This document shows, piece after piece, positions 1 through 9,330 of a stretch of 64,000 bases of DNA. The translations under genes were made by a program, and so were the position numbers. The stretch's first letter is position 1. Every line of letters begins with the position of its first letter. The stretch lies in contig NZ_JAQOSO010000120.1 of assembly GCF_030068505.1 (NCBI RefSeq), positions 31,051 through 95,050 of the forward strand, read 5' to 3'. Below the pieces are notes generated by a model that worked only from the letters and a program-made list of their open reading frames with translations, was not told where the DNA came from and did no database searches. The DNA comes from Roseofilum capinflatum BLCC-M114. GTDB lineage: Bacteria; Cyanobacteriota; Cyanobacteriia; Cyanobacteriales; Desertifilaceae.

Positions 1-979
1 ACTGTTCAAGCGGCAAACCATGGATTTCAATTTGTTCGCGTGTGAGGATAAAAAATTTATTGTCACCTGTCGCAATACCACGCTTCACAGTAAAAAAATC
101 GCCTAACTTTGGTGCATTGGTTTCTTCACGTTCCTTAAATAGTGGAAAGCGTGTCCATTTCTTTTCTGTTGCTAAAATCTCAAGGGGAACATTTTTTTCA
201 TCAGCAGGGTTATCAAGGGTTCCACCATAGGTAAACTTTACCTCGTGAGTTTTAGGGGGCTTTTTGTTCTTAAACCAAACAATCGCTGATGAAACAAGAG
301 CATCATCAAATTGAACTTCATTAGGGTCAAATCGATGAATCTGGAGCAAAGTCACTTTATTCAGCAGATAATCTTTAATCGCTTGACCATAATTTACATC
401 CATGAATTCACTGGGAATTAACCAACCAGCAATTCCATTTTTTTTCATCCACGAGTGTGAAAGCACTATGAAATAGCAATAAAGACCAGACAATCCGGAT
501 AACTTTATATTTGCAACTGACAAAACTTCCGCTTGTAATCGTTTCTTTTGTCCATTAATATGATGGTGACGAACATATGGCGGATTGCAGACGATCAAAT
601 TGTATTTTTCAGCTTCATCAGGTGGCTTTTGTTTTGTAAAGTCTGCTAATTGGTAATTGAGTTTGGTTTTTGACCAAAACTCACATGCAGGTTTTCCATA
701 GTGTTCGTCAATTTCGTAACCAGTTGAAAGTTCAATCTGTTTTGAAGGGAATACAGTGTTTAATGCACTGTACAATGAACCTGTACCAAAAGCCGGATCG
801 AGAAAGCGAACTTTACTGTATTTCGGCATAATTTTCTTTGCATGAGTCAGCATATCCTTAGCAAGGGTAATAGGTGTTGAAAACTGCCCCATAGCATTTC
901 GTTCCTCTTGCGTTTTCAAGCTATCCAGTTTAGCTTGTAATACCTGACGCTCACTTTCAAGTTGATCAAAAATTTTCAT
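1..979 (-). CDS. DNA adenine N6-methyltransferase of a type II restriction-modification system (3' end outside window)
   Basis: The frame runs off the window at base 1, so only the N-terminal 326 residues are present. Residues 61-68 read DPAFGTGS, the SAM-binding motif I, and residues 132-135 read NPPY, the catalytic motif IV of enzymes that methylate adenine N6. GQFSTP near residue 31 is typical of the PstI/BsuBI/Eco57I-like class. The ATG at 979 lies two bases downstream of the endonuclease stop codon, so the two genes form one minus-strand transcription unit with the endonuclease first. Its expected role is to protect host DNA at the site cut by the neighbouring enzyme. The target-recognition region lies partly beyond the window, so specificity cannot be read. 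Confidence 0.9.
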   Translation of the reverse strand, partial: MKIFDQLESERQVLQAKLDSLKTQEERNAMGQFSTPITLAKDMLTHAKKIMPKYSKVRFLDPAFGTGSLYSALNTVFPSKQIELSTGYEIDEHYGKPACEFWSKTKLNYQLADFTKQKPPDEAEKYNLIVCNPPYVRHHHINGQKKRLQAEVLSVANIKLSGLSGLYCYFIVLSHSWMKKNGIAGWLIPSEFMDVNYGQAIKDYLLNKVTLLQIHRFDPNEVQFDDALVSSAIVWFKNKKPPKTHEVKFTYGGTLDNPADEKNVPLEILATEKKWTRFPLFKEREETNAPKLGDFFTVKRGIATGDNKFFILTREQIEIHGLPLEQ

Positions 980-981
980 TG

Positions 982-1941
982 TTACAAACCCAAAGATGCC
1001 ATGTCGTCAATTCGGTGTTCCCATACCCAATCAATACCTTCAGCCGCTTCATAGCCAAGATAACCTGAATCAAAATAACCGCACAAAAATAAGTTAAAGG
1101 AAATTTTTTCACCATAAGTTTTGCGAAGTTGTTGTATTTTGACAGCCTCTTCCTTTCGCCGTTTATTTGTGTTCGTAAAATCACCAGCAGACTTTGCTTC
1201 AAATAGTTCTGGAAAATCCCCCTTTTGAGCATCTTTACGCATGATAACGGCATCAACAGGTATATTGACCTGTTTGCCACCAGCCAGTATTACAGGGATG
1301 TTGAAGCGAAATGAAAACGTACCTTTCGGCATCGAAAGGAAATCTTCTGCTTCACCAGGTTCAATTTCACGATAACCACGGGCTTCAAGCCACTGTTTAA
1401 TGGCAGCCAATTGGCGCTGTTCTTGAGCATTTCTAATGATTGGGTCAACGACTGAACCACAGAGACGGTCAGCAATGATGGTTGACGCACGGTAAATTTC
1501 TTCTTTCGTACCTTTATCGCCACGTTCCTTCCACACAAAAATATCAGGGTCAGCCATTTTTGTGATAATCTGCCCGATCATTTCAAGCTGTTCTGTTAAT
1601 TGAGGTTGCTTCATCTTCGGGGAAACACGGTTGTTAAGTTCCATATTCTTCACCAAGTTAGAAGATATACCCGCTAGACCCACAAGCCGATCGCGTGCAA
1701 TTGGTGGACAAGTCGTCATACGAAGCATTGCCAATACAGAAGGATGCTTCTGAAGAGTTTCAGGGCGAATGTTAGTCAAGTTTTCAGTCCATTGAAGAGC
1801 TTGTTCAACCTGCTTTGTGGTTTCAAGGCGAGTGTCCCTAAATGCCTTGGGTGCAAAAGTCATAAACCAGTAATTGTAAAAATCAATTGACTGGGCAACG
1901 TCAGATTTCCACAAGTCTACTTTATCTCGATTAACTGCCAC
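982..1941 (-). CDS. Type II restriction endonuclease, XamI-like
   Basis: A 319-residue protein resembling the XamI family of type II endonucleases. A PD-(D/E)XK-type core is visible: Asp230 in the strand NIPVDAVI, then Glu248 and Lys250 in FEAKSAGD. The N-terminal two thirds are helical and probably make DNA contacts and the dimer interface. It is followed after two bases by the adenine methyltransferase, the usual pairing of a type II system. XamI itself recognises GTCGAC; whether this enzyme shares that site is inference. A truncated NERD gene ends 44 bases upstream, suggesting the cassette arrived by insertion. Confidence 0.8.
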   Translation of the reverse strand: MAVNRDKVDLWKSDVAQSIDFYNYWFMTFAPKAFRDTRLETTKQVEQALQWTENLTNIRPETLQKHPSVLAMLRMTTCPPIARDRLVGLAGISSNLVKNMELNNRVSPKMKQPQLTEQLEMIGQIITKMADPDIFVWKERGDKGTKEEIYRASTIIADRLCGSVVDPIIRNAQEQRQLAAIKQWLEARGYREIEPGEAEDFLSMPKGTFSFRFNIPVILAGGKQVNIPVDAVIMRKDAQKGDFPELFEAKSAGDFTNTNKRRKEEAVKIQQLRKTYGEKISFNLFLCGYFDSGYLGYEAAEGIDWVWEHRIDDMASLGL

Positions 1942-1985
1942 GATCCTCTACTTTCCGATTTCTTATACTTTTATAGCATTCGCTT

Positions 1986-2396
1986 TTAAATACCGTTAAC
2001 ACAACTTCTTTGAGGTTGGATAGCTATTCCCTCGATAGCGATAGCACTGTAGGAGCCTTTCCAGTTCTTGACCTCAATGATGAAGATGCCACCAGGCCCA
2101 ATGAGGAGGATATCAATTTCGGTTGGTTTGCCTGAAGTTCCGGGGATGATTGCGTTTTGGAACATTCCCCAGGTATTAGGTAGTTTTGCTAATCTTGTTG
2201 AGATTTGGCTTTCCCCCATGAAGCCTTTGAGATCCTTACCAAACTGTTGGAATTCATAGAATGTCTCTCCGATCATGCCAAAGAATCCGTTACCCATAGC
2301 CTCTCTGACTGTTTCGCGGCGCTGGTCTACTTTGCGATCGACTTCCCTTTTGAAGGCGGCTTTCAGTTCTGGGGAGTTTTGTCGATAGACTATCAT
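1986..2396 (-). pseudogene. NERD-domain protein, probably truncated at its C terminus
   Basis: The 136-residue product contains the first part of a NERD (nuclease-related) domain: a GES...L motif at about residues 62-70, then EIDILLIGPGGIFIIEVKNWKG, with the Asp and the Glu-x-Lys expected of this PD-(D/E)XK-like fold. Soon after that motif the sequence changes to a short unrelated tail (AIAIEGIAIQ) and stops, although NERD proteins normally continue well beyond it. The break lies 44 bases before the restriction-endonuclease start. I read it as a gene cut short when the restriction-modification cassette was acquired; a small intact variant cannot be excluded. Confidence 0.6.
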
Positions 2397-2535
2397 ATCT
2401 TTACCCTGGTGGTTGGTGGTTGGTTATTATTTTACACCTTCGCAGACATGAATGTGCGGTAGTTAGTAATGTAATTAGTACCCTGTGCTTGCGCTAACGA
2501 ACCCTACTGGACTGTTTCAGCTAAAATAGGACAAT

Positions 2536-2640
2536 AGGTTTTCTGGAGTGCGAGCGTCTCGCTCGCTAGGGAACATAACAGCGAGCAAGATGCTCGCACT
2601 CCTCTATTGCCTCATTGTTCGTGCGGTCACCACACGACTC
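2536..2640. repeat. Dispersed palindromic repeat (CGAGCGTCTCGCTCG / GCGAGCAAGATGCTCGC type)
   Basis: Two hairpin-forming cores, GCGAGCGTCTCGCTCGC and GCGAGCAAGATGCTCGC, are followed by CACTCCTCTATTGCCTCATT and a GCGGTCACC end. The same right half occurs at 22566-22615. Related cores with swapped bases (GGGAGCGTCTCGCTCCC, CGGGCAAGATGCCCG) occur near 6150, 18820 and 30760. No reading frame is visible in the surrounding 2397-2642 gap. Confidence 0.7.
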
Positions 2641-2642
2641 AA

Positions 2643-3830
2643 CTAAAGGGCATCACACCATTGGGTTTGAATTGACTCAATACACTCCTCTAAATACTTG
2701 GTGTCGAGCCATCCCACATACCCGGCAAACCGGCATATATTTTGACGGTCAAAGAGATAAATATGGTGAACTTTGGCCACATTTACCACATGGAATAAAA
2801 CACCACTCCCATCGGATAAGGTGAGCTGAAGTTTAGGTTCATCGTTAATGTGTAGTTTCAGTTTATTCTCAGTCATTCCTTTAACGGTCTTTAATTCATC
2901 AATCACCCAATGCAGATAGGTTTGATCTAAAACACTCTGTATAGTCTTCTCTTGAATATGGGCAAAAATAAGTTCGGCAACCCTAGGAGACTGAAAATAT
3001 CCTTTATGAGATTTACGGGCATCTAAAGCCATGGATGCCATATCTTGACCTAAAGAGCGTGCAGCCATGGCAACCATATTAATATCGGTCTCAACGTAAA
3101 TATCTTGGACTTTTAAGTTATCTGTTGGCGTTAACTCGAAACTCGATTTTAAAGGATAGGCAATTAAATCAGAAGAAGCGATGAGATTGAGCCATTTTAG
3201 ACCTGAATTCCCCTGTTTTTTGGAAAAGTCTTTCACCGATTGAGGGTTGACGGCTAACATAGTATTTAAGAAGAGAATCGGCGATCCCATGGTCGTAATG
3301 GTTTTCAGGTTGACCATTCTTCGAGTGGGATTTTCTGATAGATGACGGATGATTCTGCGGATGGTATGGGCTGGATCATTGTTGGCAAACCGGTCAGAAA
3401 ATAAAATATCCCATAAGATGACTGTGCCTAGGGAATGGCAAATGATGTGCAGATCATCTTCTGTGGGATTCTCTTTGAGAAAATCAATGAGTTGCTGGGC
3501 TAGGGTTTTGCGAATTTGTAACCCACGTTTGGGATTCAGATAGGTAAATAAATCTCCGGCAAATTGGGAGAGAAGGTCTTCTCTAAAACTGCGATAGCGC
3601 AGAGAGTCCTTAATCTCAATTTGAGGATTTTCGCGTTTCAGAGTTTGTAAATCTTGATCGATATAATTCCAAACTTTTTGCATATCGCTGAGGGCATTTC
3701 CCCAAAAGCTGGCATAAAAGATGGGGGCAGGTTGGTTTAATTTTTGGCTGAGTTGTTTGAGGGACTTTTTGAGTGCATCAGCGTATTGAATATTCCGCGT
3801 GGCGACACCATGAATAAAGAAAATCAGCAT
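2643..3830 (-). CDS. Alpha/beta-fold serine hydrolase, lipase-like
   Basis: A 395-residue soluble protein starting MLIFFIHGVATRN, where the oxyanion-hole HG follows the first strand. HIICHSLGTVI near residues 130-140 has the nucleophile-elbow form with the catalytic serine. A histidine late in the chain should complete the triad but I cannot assign it with certainty. No signal peptide or transmembrane segment is evident. It stands alone on the minus strand with more than 600 bases of upstream non-coding DNA. Substrate unknown; fold call firm, function not. Confidence 0.7.
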   Translation of the reverse strand: MLIFFIHGVATRNIQYADALKKSLKQLSQKLNQPAPIFYASFWGNALSDMQKVWNYIDQDLQTLKRENPQIEIKDSLRYRSFREDLLSQFAGDLFTYLNPKRGLQIRKTLAQQLIDFLKENPTEDDLHIICHSLGTVILWDILFSDRFANNDPAHTIRRIIRHLSENPTRRMVNLKTITTMGSPILFLNTMLAVNPQSVKDFSKKQGNSGLKWLNLIASSDLIAYPLKSSFELTPTDNLKVQDIYVETDINMVAMAARSLGQDMASMALDARKSHKGYFQSPRVAELIFAHIQEKTIQSVLDQTYLHWVIDELKTVKGMTENKLKLHINDEPKLQLTLSDGSGVLFHVVNVAKVHHIYLFDRQNICRFAGYVGWLDTKYLEECIESIQTQWCDAL

Positions 3831-4478
3831 AGGAACTCGATAGACCTGTACTCACAGTATTTAAGTATACAGATTATAGTCCCAAAATACAAGATTTCTA
3901 CTCATCAGATTTACTGGGTACTGATGACCATTACATGCATCTCAGCGATCGCCTAAAGTCCTATAGTTATGTGGTTGGTGAGGGGGTTGCGAGCTGTCAA
4001 GGCAGGGTTAGAAAAGCTGAGTGACAACTAGGGGATTTTGATGAAGTGATAATTTAGTGGTGTTCACTTCAGAGAAGGAGCTTTGACAGATAGCGATCGC
4101 CAGGGTAACGATCAGTGCTTCAATGATCATTGAGAGTTTCTTCGATTGCATGGCTTCCACCTCACTCCGTGTAAAATTACATCAGCATAGATCACCCTTT
4201 TGTTGCTAGATGTGTAGCTCCTATCATTAGAATATCCAAAATTTTCCCAATATTCCTCCAGGAAATTACTATATTTTTATCATTATTTTATGTTCAAGAT
4301 TTATTCGTGTTCCTCCAGGTTGTCCGTAATTCTCCGATCGGCTACTCATCTTTATAAAAGATTTAGCTTTGCGCTAAAATCTGACCATTGCAGTTTGCAC
4401 GAGAAGGCTCAACACTCTACTGTCTCCTGTTTCTGCTTCAATCCCCCCTAGGGGGATGTTACCCTAGGAGAATCCGAT
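3831..4478. other. Non-coding interval upstream of the His-tailed chelatase with several small palindromes
   Basis: No convincing gene is present. TTCCTCCAGG occurs twice (about 4252 and 4311), the first as part of the palindrome TTCCTCCAGGAA. An imperfect hairpin AGATTTAGC / GCTAAAATCT spans 4359-4382. The palindrome ATCCCCCCTAGGGGGAT spans 4441-4457 just before the ribosome-binding site. Either could be a metal-responsive operator or leader structure; this is not shown. Confidence 0.4.
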
Positions 4479-5660
4479 TTGAAACCCACTGAGGAAACTA
4501 CCGTGGTTGCAACTCCAGAAAAATACTCAGAACAACAATCTGTTGGCGATCGCCAAGCGCCTCGCGTCGCGGTTCTGCTAATGGGCTATGGTGAAGTAGA
4601 AAGTTATGACGACTTTGCCAACTATAACGAACAAGCCCTAAATCTTCTCACCGCTAAGTTTGCGCCGGTTCCCACTTGGATCTATCCCCCCTTAGCCAAA
4701 CTCTTAGCGATGTTCGATCTCCATGAATGGAGTCATCAGCATGGCAACTTCATTTCCCCCCACAATGCCATCTTCGAGCGTCAACGAGCCGGAATTGAGC
4801 AACACCTCCAGGAAAAATGGGGCGATCGCATTAAAGTGTTTAAAGCCTTTAACTTTTGCGCTCCCTTTCTTCCCGCTCAAGTCCTAGAGCAAATTCAAGC
4901 AGAAGGGTTTGATAAACTGCTTATTTATCCCCTGTTGGTCGTTGACTCTATTTTCACCAGTGGCATCGCCGTCGAGCAAGTCAACCAAGCTCTCGCGAAA
5001 GATGAGGGGAGCCAACATTGGGTCACAGGAGAGCGCTATATTCCCTCCTTTTACAACGAACCCGACTATATCAACCTGATGGCGCAATTGGTTGAGGAAA
5101 AAATCGCCCAGAAATTACGCGATCGCATTTTACCCTCCCAAATTGGCATCGTTTTAATGAATCATGGTTGTCCTCACAAAGCCAAAGGCTTCACCTCTGG
5201 CATTACCGAGAGCCAAACCCTCTATGAATTAGTGCGGGAAAAACTCATTTACAAATATCCCCTAATTTCCGTGGGTTGGCTCAACCACGATACCCCTCTG
5301 ATTGAATGGACTCAGCCCAATGCACAACTAGCAGCAGAAAACCTGATTCAGTTAGGTGCAAAGGCCGTGATCTTTATGCCCATTGGTTTCGTCACCGAAA
5401 ACCACGAAACCCTACTCGATGTCGAGCATATTATTGAAGCCTTGCAGCGTCAATACTCCGATATCAACTATATTCAAATGGAGTGCGCCAACGATCATCC
5501 AGAATTCCTGCATATGGCGGCCCATTGGGCAGATTCTCACATCGAAGATTTACTCTCAGAAGAAGCCTTAGCCGTGAATACCCAACTGGGTGTTGAGCAT
5601 CATCACCACCACCATCATCATCACGATCACGATCATGGCCATCATCACCATCATCATTAA
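4479..5660 (+). CDS. Ferrochelatase-like class II metal chelatase with C-terminal polyhistidine tail
   Basis: A 393-residue protein with the two-domain organisation of ferrochelatase and CbiX-type chelatases. FNFCAPFLP and LIYPLLVVDSIFTSG lie in the first half. The second half has VLMNHGCPHKAKG and IGFVTENHETLLDVEH, the latter aligning with the active-site segment of ferrochelatases. The last 20 residues are 17 His, two Asp and one Gly, probably a metal store or delivery tail; histidine-rich ends occur in some cobalt and nickel chelatases. The start is a TTG eight bases after AGGAG (4466-4470); a GTG at 4503 is the alternative. The metal is unknown: iron for haem, cobalt for B12 (cbiA lies 12 kb away) and nickel are all possible. 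Confidence 0.7.
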   Translation: MKPTEETTVVATPEKYSEQQSVGDRQAPRVAVLLMGYGEVESYDDFANYNEQALNLLTAKFAPVPTWIYPPLAKLLAMFDLHEWSHQHGNFISPHNAIFERQRAGIEQHLQEKWGDRIKVFKAFNFCAPFLPAQVLEQIQAEGFDKLLIYPLLVVDSIFTSGIAVEQVNQALAKDEGSQHWVTGERYIPSFYNEPDYINLMAQLVEEKIAQKLRDRILPSQIGIVLMNHGCPHKAKGFTSGITESQTLYELVREKLIYKYPLISVGWLNHDTPLIEWTQPNAQLAAENLIQLGAKAVIFMPIGFVTENHETLLDVEHIIEALQRQYSDINYIQMECANDHPEFLHMAAHWADSHIEDLLSEEALAVNTQLGVEHHHHHHHHHDHDHGHHHHHH

Positions 5661-5668
5661 TTACAGCT

Positions 5669-5691
5669 AGGCAATAGGCAATAGGCAATAG
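5669..5691. repeat. Heptamer STRR tract (GGCAATA)n
   Basis: Three tandem copies of a seven-base unit directly after the chelatase stop codon. This belongs to the cyanobacterial short tandemly repeated repetitive class found in many gaps of the window. Confidence 0.85.
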
Positions 5692-5747
5692 CTTGTAGTG
5701 CTTAGGGTCTAAGGCTTCAAGCTGTACTTCATAGAAGAGAGAAACGC

Positions 5748-5891
5748 TATATAGCAAACCTAAATGAGTTATGTAATGGCTGCCCCTCATCCCCCAGCCC
5801 CGAGAAGGGGAGCAGAAGTCCCTCTCCCGTGGGAGAGGGATATAGGGAGAGGGCATTTCCAGTTGCACAACTCATTGAGACTAGCTATATA
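5748..5891. repeat. MITE-like palindromic element, family A copy 1
   Basis: Bounded by imperfect terminal inverted repeats TATATAGCAAACCTAAATG and its near complement ending GCTATATA. The interior contains nested hairpins (CCTCTCCCGTGGGAGAGG). A second copy at 8917-9139 has the same ends, order and interior plus two insertions. No coding capacity. Confidence 0.8.
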
Positions 5892-6005
5892 CCCCTCTTC
5901 TGTCACTTTCTAAAAAAGGGGCTTCAAACCCTTATTCTTTCGTTAGCGATCGCGGGCTGTAACAACGGAAATTCGTTAGAATTTCCAAGAGTGACAGAAG
6001 AGGGA
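5892..6005. repeat. MITE-like palindromic element, family B copy 1
   Basis: Perfect 15-base terminal inverted repeats: CCCTCTTCTGTCACT at 5893-5907 and its complement at 5990-6004. It starts at the base after the preceding family A element. A longer copy lies at 15768-15967. Confidence 0.8.
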
Positions 6006-6064
6006 TACAGCGCTTCGCGCTGTTATGGTGTACAGTCTTAAAGGCTCAAAGCCATGTACCACAA

Positions 6065-6097
6065 CCCTATTCCCTATTCCCTATTCCCTATTCCCTA
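6065..6097. repeat. Heptamer STRR tract (CCCTATT)n
   Basis: Four to five tandem copies of a seven-base unit between two palindromic elements, flanked by the palindrome GCGCGAAGCGC. Confidence 0.85.
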
Positions 6098-6109
6098 GCG
6101 CGAAGCGCT

Positions 6110-6259
6110 ATATCAAGTCCGGTGAATGGGAAAAGACAAGCGGGCAAGATGCCCGCACTCCTGGAATCCCTTGATCTTACTGGAGTGGGAGCGTCTCGCT
6201 CCCTAGACTTTTAATTAGGGTGTTTCCGCTTCGCGGACATGAATAACCGGACTTGATAT
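6110..6259. repeat. MITE-like element, family E copy 1, 14-base terminal inverted repeats
   Basis: Left end ATATCAAGTCCGGT (6110-6123) and right end ACCGGACTTGATAT (6246-6259) are exact inverse complements. The interior carries the CGGGCAAGATGCCCG and GGGAGCGTCTCGCTCCC hairpins and a GACATGAA hairpin at 6223-6243. A related copy lies at 30740-30870 and a solitary end at about 38920-38935. Confidence 0.8.
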
Positions 6260-6317
6260 TACCCATGACCTATTACCTATTACCCATTACCGCGCGAAGC
6301 GCTATATTTTTTTCTAA

Positions 6318-6779
6318 TTAATACTCAAAATCGACCAAATCGCGCTCAAATTTTACCCCTTTGCGCTCAACCACTTCTGTATCATAAACCTGAAAGCCAA
6401 ACTTCTTAAATAGACCCAGACTAAACCGACTCGCTTCAGCATATAGTCGTTTAATGTTCTGATTTTTCCCATACTCTAATATGGCATTCATTAAAGCAGT
6501 ACCAATGCCTTGATGCAGACAATCATGGCGCACATAGAGTGAGGCAATATGACCATCCAATCCAATGCCAGCAAACCCTAAAATCTCTGCCTCATTGACT
6601 GCGACAAATGTGGTGACATCGAGGATAAACTTACGGAAATGGCGCTTATTTAAGGCAAAGGAAGCCCAGATTTGTGTTTGCTCTATGGTATAGTAACTGA
6701 GTCCGTGAGTCTGAACGGTTTGATAGTATAGCTCTGCAAGTTGGGGTAAGTCGGATTCATTCGCCACTCGAATATTCAT
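6318..6779 (-). CDS. GNAT family N-acetyltransferase
   Basis: 153 residues. The acetyl-CoA binding motif A is visible as LHQGIGTALMNAI at about residues 92-104, preceded by the strand IASLYVRHD and an AGIGL strand. The C-terminal part (SLGLFKKFGFQVYDTEVVERKGVKF) fits motif B. The acceptor is unknown; such small stand-alone enzymes modify amines or protein N termini. It starts 10 bases after the uvrB stop, so the two are probably cotranscribed. Confidence 0.85.
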   Translation of the reverse strand: MNIRVANESDLPQLAELYYQTVQTHGLSYYTIEQTQIWASFALNKRHFRKFILDVTTFVAVNEAEILGFAGIGLDGHIASLYVRHDCLHQGIGTALMNAILEYGKNQNIKRLYAEASRFSLGLFKKFGFQVYDTEVVERKGVKFERDLVDFEY

Positions 6780-6789
6780 GATGAAACTG

Positions 6790-8772
6790 TTAATTCTCCT
6801 GCCGTTGTAAGGATTTTATGCGATCGCGCAATTGAGCCGCTTTTTCAAACTCCAAATTCTGAGCAGCCCGTTTCATCTCGGTTTCGAGTTGCTCAATGAG
6901 TTCCGGAAGGTCTTCTAAGGGGACTGGTTCTGGGCTGGGGTCTACCCCCTGGGCATTCAGGCGACGAGAGATATCTAGGAACGCCAGGATACTGTTGTCG
7001 GCGGATTTTTTGATCGGTTTGGGGGTAATGCCATGGAGCCGGTTGTAGGCCATTTGAATGCCGCGCCGACGTTCGGTTTCGGCGATCGCCTTTTCCATGC
7101 TGTCCGTCAGGCGATCGGCGTATAAAATCGCTTGTCCATTTACGTGACGCGCTGCCCGACCAATGGTTTGAATCAAGGAACGATAGGCGCGTAAAAAGCC
7201 TTCTTTATCCGCATCTAAAATCGCCACTAGGGAGACTTCGGGTAAATCTAAGCCTTCTCGTAATAAATTGACCCCAATCAAAACATCAAATTTCCCCTCG
7301 CGCAAGTCCTGTAAAATCTCAATCCGCTCAATGGATTGAATCTCCGAATGCAGATAGCGGACTTGGATCTCTCGCTCCTCTAAATAAGTCGTTAAATCTT
7401 CCGCCATCCGTTTGGTTAAGGTGGTGACTAACACCCGTTCTTTGCGCTTGACACGCTGTTTGATTTCAGCGAGTAGATCGTCAATTTGTCCTTCAGTGGG
7501 ACGAACCAAAACTTCTGGGTCGATCACTCCCGTGGGGCGAATTACTTGCTCAATAATGCGGTCTTCCGATACTTCTAATTCCCAATCTCCGGGAGTCGCC
7601 GAAACAAACACGCATTGATTGACTTTTTGCCAAAACTCTTCGGCTTTTAAGGGGCGATTATCGGCAGCGCTGGGGAGACGAAAGCCATGATCGATTAACA
7701 CGGTTTTGCGAGCGCGATCGCCGTTATACATGGCTCGAATTTGGGGAACCGTCACATGGGATTCATCTATGACTAAGAGCCAATCTTCGGGGAAATAATC
7801 GACTAAACATTCGGGGGGTTCTCCCGGTTGGCGATTGGCTAAATAGCGGGAATAGTTTTCCACTCCATTACAATAGCCGACTTCCTGTAATAACTCCATA
7901 TCGTAACGGGTGCGCTGATCTAAGCGTTGGGCTTCGACTAATTTTCCGGCGTTTTCTAGGGCTTCCACGCGCTCTTTTAATTCGAGCCTAATTTGTTCGC
8001 AAGCCATTTCCACTTGTTCCTTGGGGGTGACGAAGTGACGAGCGGGATAAATATTCAGATTATTGCAGGATTCTAAAGCATTTCCGGTGGTTGGATCGAT
8101 ATAATAGATGCGATCGATTTCATCGCCAAAAAACTCAACTCGAATAATTCGGTCTTCATAGGCTGGAGCAATTTCTAGGATATCCCCTTTTACGCGAAAG
8201 TTTCCGCGACTGAGTTGGGTATCATTGCGGGTATATTGAATCGTTGCTAAGTCCCGCAGGAGTTGCCGTTGATCGATTTCTTGGCCAATTTCTAGAGAAA
8301 TAGCTGCGTTGAGATATTCGGCTGGCATTCCCAACCCATAAATGCAGCTAATGGAAGCGACAACAATTACATATCGATGCTCAAATAAAGAGCGAGTTGC
8401 CGAATGGCGCAGCATGTCGATTTCTTCGTTGATGGCGGCGCTTTTTTCAATGTAGGTATCGCTGAGGGGAAGATAAGCTTCTGGTTGATAATAGTCGTAA
8501 TAACTGATAAAATACTCTACAGGATTGTGGGGGAAAAACTGGCGCAATTCATGGCAAAGTTGGGCCGCTAGGGTTTTGTTGTGGGCCAAAACCAATGTCG
8601 ATTTACCGATCTGGGCGATCGCCTGGGCAATGGTATAGGTTTTTCCTGTGCCCGTGGCCCCCAAAAGAGTTTGATAGGCATGTTGGCCCTTTAGGGTTTG
8701 GGTTAATTGGGCGATCGCCTCTGGCTGATCTCCCGTTGGCTCAAAAGGCGCATCTAGCTCAAATCCGTCCAT
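6790..8772 (-). CDS. uvrB: Excinuclease ABC subunit B
   Basis: 660 residues from the ATG at 8772; an in-frame TTG one codon earlier is less likely. UvrB is the helicase-like subunit that receives damaged DNA from UvrA and recruits UvrC in nucleotide excision repair. Visible are the N-terminal [12 protein letters not shown], Walker A GATGTGKT, the beta-hairpin region with [10 protein letters not shown], helicase motif [11 protein letters not shown], the QTIGRAARH motif VI, and a C-terminal UVR motif ([13 protein letters not shown]) that binds UvrC. Length is normal. The gene is followed by a GNAT gene and preceded by a 550-base gap full of repeats. Confidence 0.97.
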   Translation of the reverse strand: MDGFELDAPFEPTGDQPEAIAQLTQTLKGQHAYQTLLGATGTGKTYTIAQAIAQIGKSTLVLAHNKTLAAQLCHELRQFFPHNPVEYFISYYDYYQPEAYLPLSDTYIEKSAAINEEIDMLRHSATRSLFEHRYVIVVASISCIYGLGMPAEYLNAAISLEIGQEIDQRQLLRDLATIQYTRNDTQLSRGNFRVKGDILEIAPAYEDRIIRVEFFGDEIDRIYYIDPTTGNALESCNNLNIYPARHFVTPKEQVEMACEQIRLELKERVEALENAGKLVEAQRLDQRTRYDMELLQEVGYCNGVENYSRYLANRQPGEPPECLVDYFPEDWLLVIDESHVTVPQIRAMYNGDRARKTVLIDHGFRLPSAADNRPLKAEEFWQKVNQCVFVSATPGDWELEVSEDRIIEQVIRPTGVIDPEVLVRPTEGQIDDLLAEIKQRVKRKERVLVTTLTKRMAEDLTTYLEEREIQVRYLHSEIQSIERIEILQDLREGKFDVLIGVNLLREGLDLPEVSLVAILDADKEGFLRAYRSLIQTIGRAARHVNGQAILYADRLTDSMEKAIAETERRRGIQMAYNRLHGITPKPIKKSADNSILAFLDISRRLNAQGVDPSPEPVPLEDLPELIEQLETEMKRAAQNLEFEKAAQLRDRIKSLQRQEN

Positions 8773-8916
8773 CAACGATACCGATTAAGAAACCAAAACA
8801 ACCCGCTTAATCTATAATTACATTTATTTACAGATTTTTGTGTTTTTGCACAATTTTTCGTACACTAGAGACAGTTTAAGCTTTTTTTAAAGTTTGTTAG
8901 GTCTATTATTTGCCCC

Positions 8917-9139
8917 TATATAGCAAACCTAAATGAGTTATGTAATGGCTGCCCCTCATCCCCCAACCCCTTCTCCCGCAGGCGCTGCCCTGCTTGCCCT
9001 GAGCGAAGTCGAAGGGAGCGAAGTCGAAGGGAGAAGGGGAGCAGAAGTCCCTCTCCCGTGGGAGAGGGATTTTCCGCCAAGCGGACATGAAAGGGAGAGG
9101 GCATTTCCAGTTGCACAACTCATTGAGACTAGCTATATA
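8917..9139. repeat. MITE-like element, family A copy 2, with nested insertions
   Basis: The same terminal inverted repeats as 5748-5891. Relative to that copy it carries a GCGAAGTCGAAGGGA-type tandem insertion at about 8978-9035 and a hairpin insertion at 9071-9091 (TTTCCGC...GCGGACATGAA), which replaces two bases of the shorter copy. This shows the order of insertion. Confidence 0.8.
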
Positions 9140-9295
9140 TAGCGTTTTCAGTTGATTGGTGAAGCGACAAGATCTTGCCCTCATCCCCCGACCCCTTCTC
9201 CCACGGGAGAAGGGGAGATAAGTCCCTCTCCCGTGGGAGAGGGATTGAGGGAGAGGGCATTTGTCAAGGAGCGCATCTCATTTGAAAATGCTATA
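9138..9295. repeat. MITE-like element, family A subtype 2
   Basis: It abuts the previous element. Ends are TATAGCGTTTTCAGTTGA and the complement of TATAGCATTTTCAAATGA. The interior shares the CCTCTCCCGTGGGAGAGG core with family A. The right half of a third subtype copy lies at 32170-32325. Confidence 0.75.
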
Positions 9296-9330
9296 AGCAA
9301 ACTCTCTGAGCGGTAAAAAGGCAATGGGTT

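Noticed and set aside
5464..5868. 134-codon minus frame opposite the histidine tail
   Set aside because: The Asp/Gly run is only the complement of the CAT/CAC codons, and the rest is repeat sequence.
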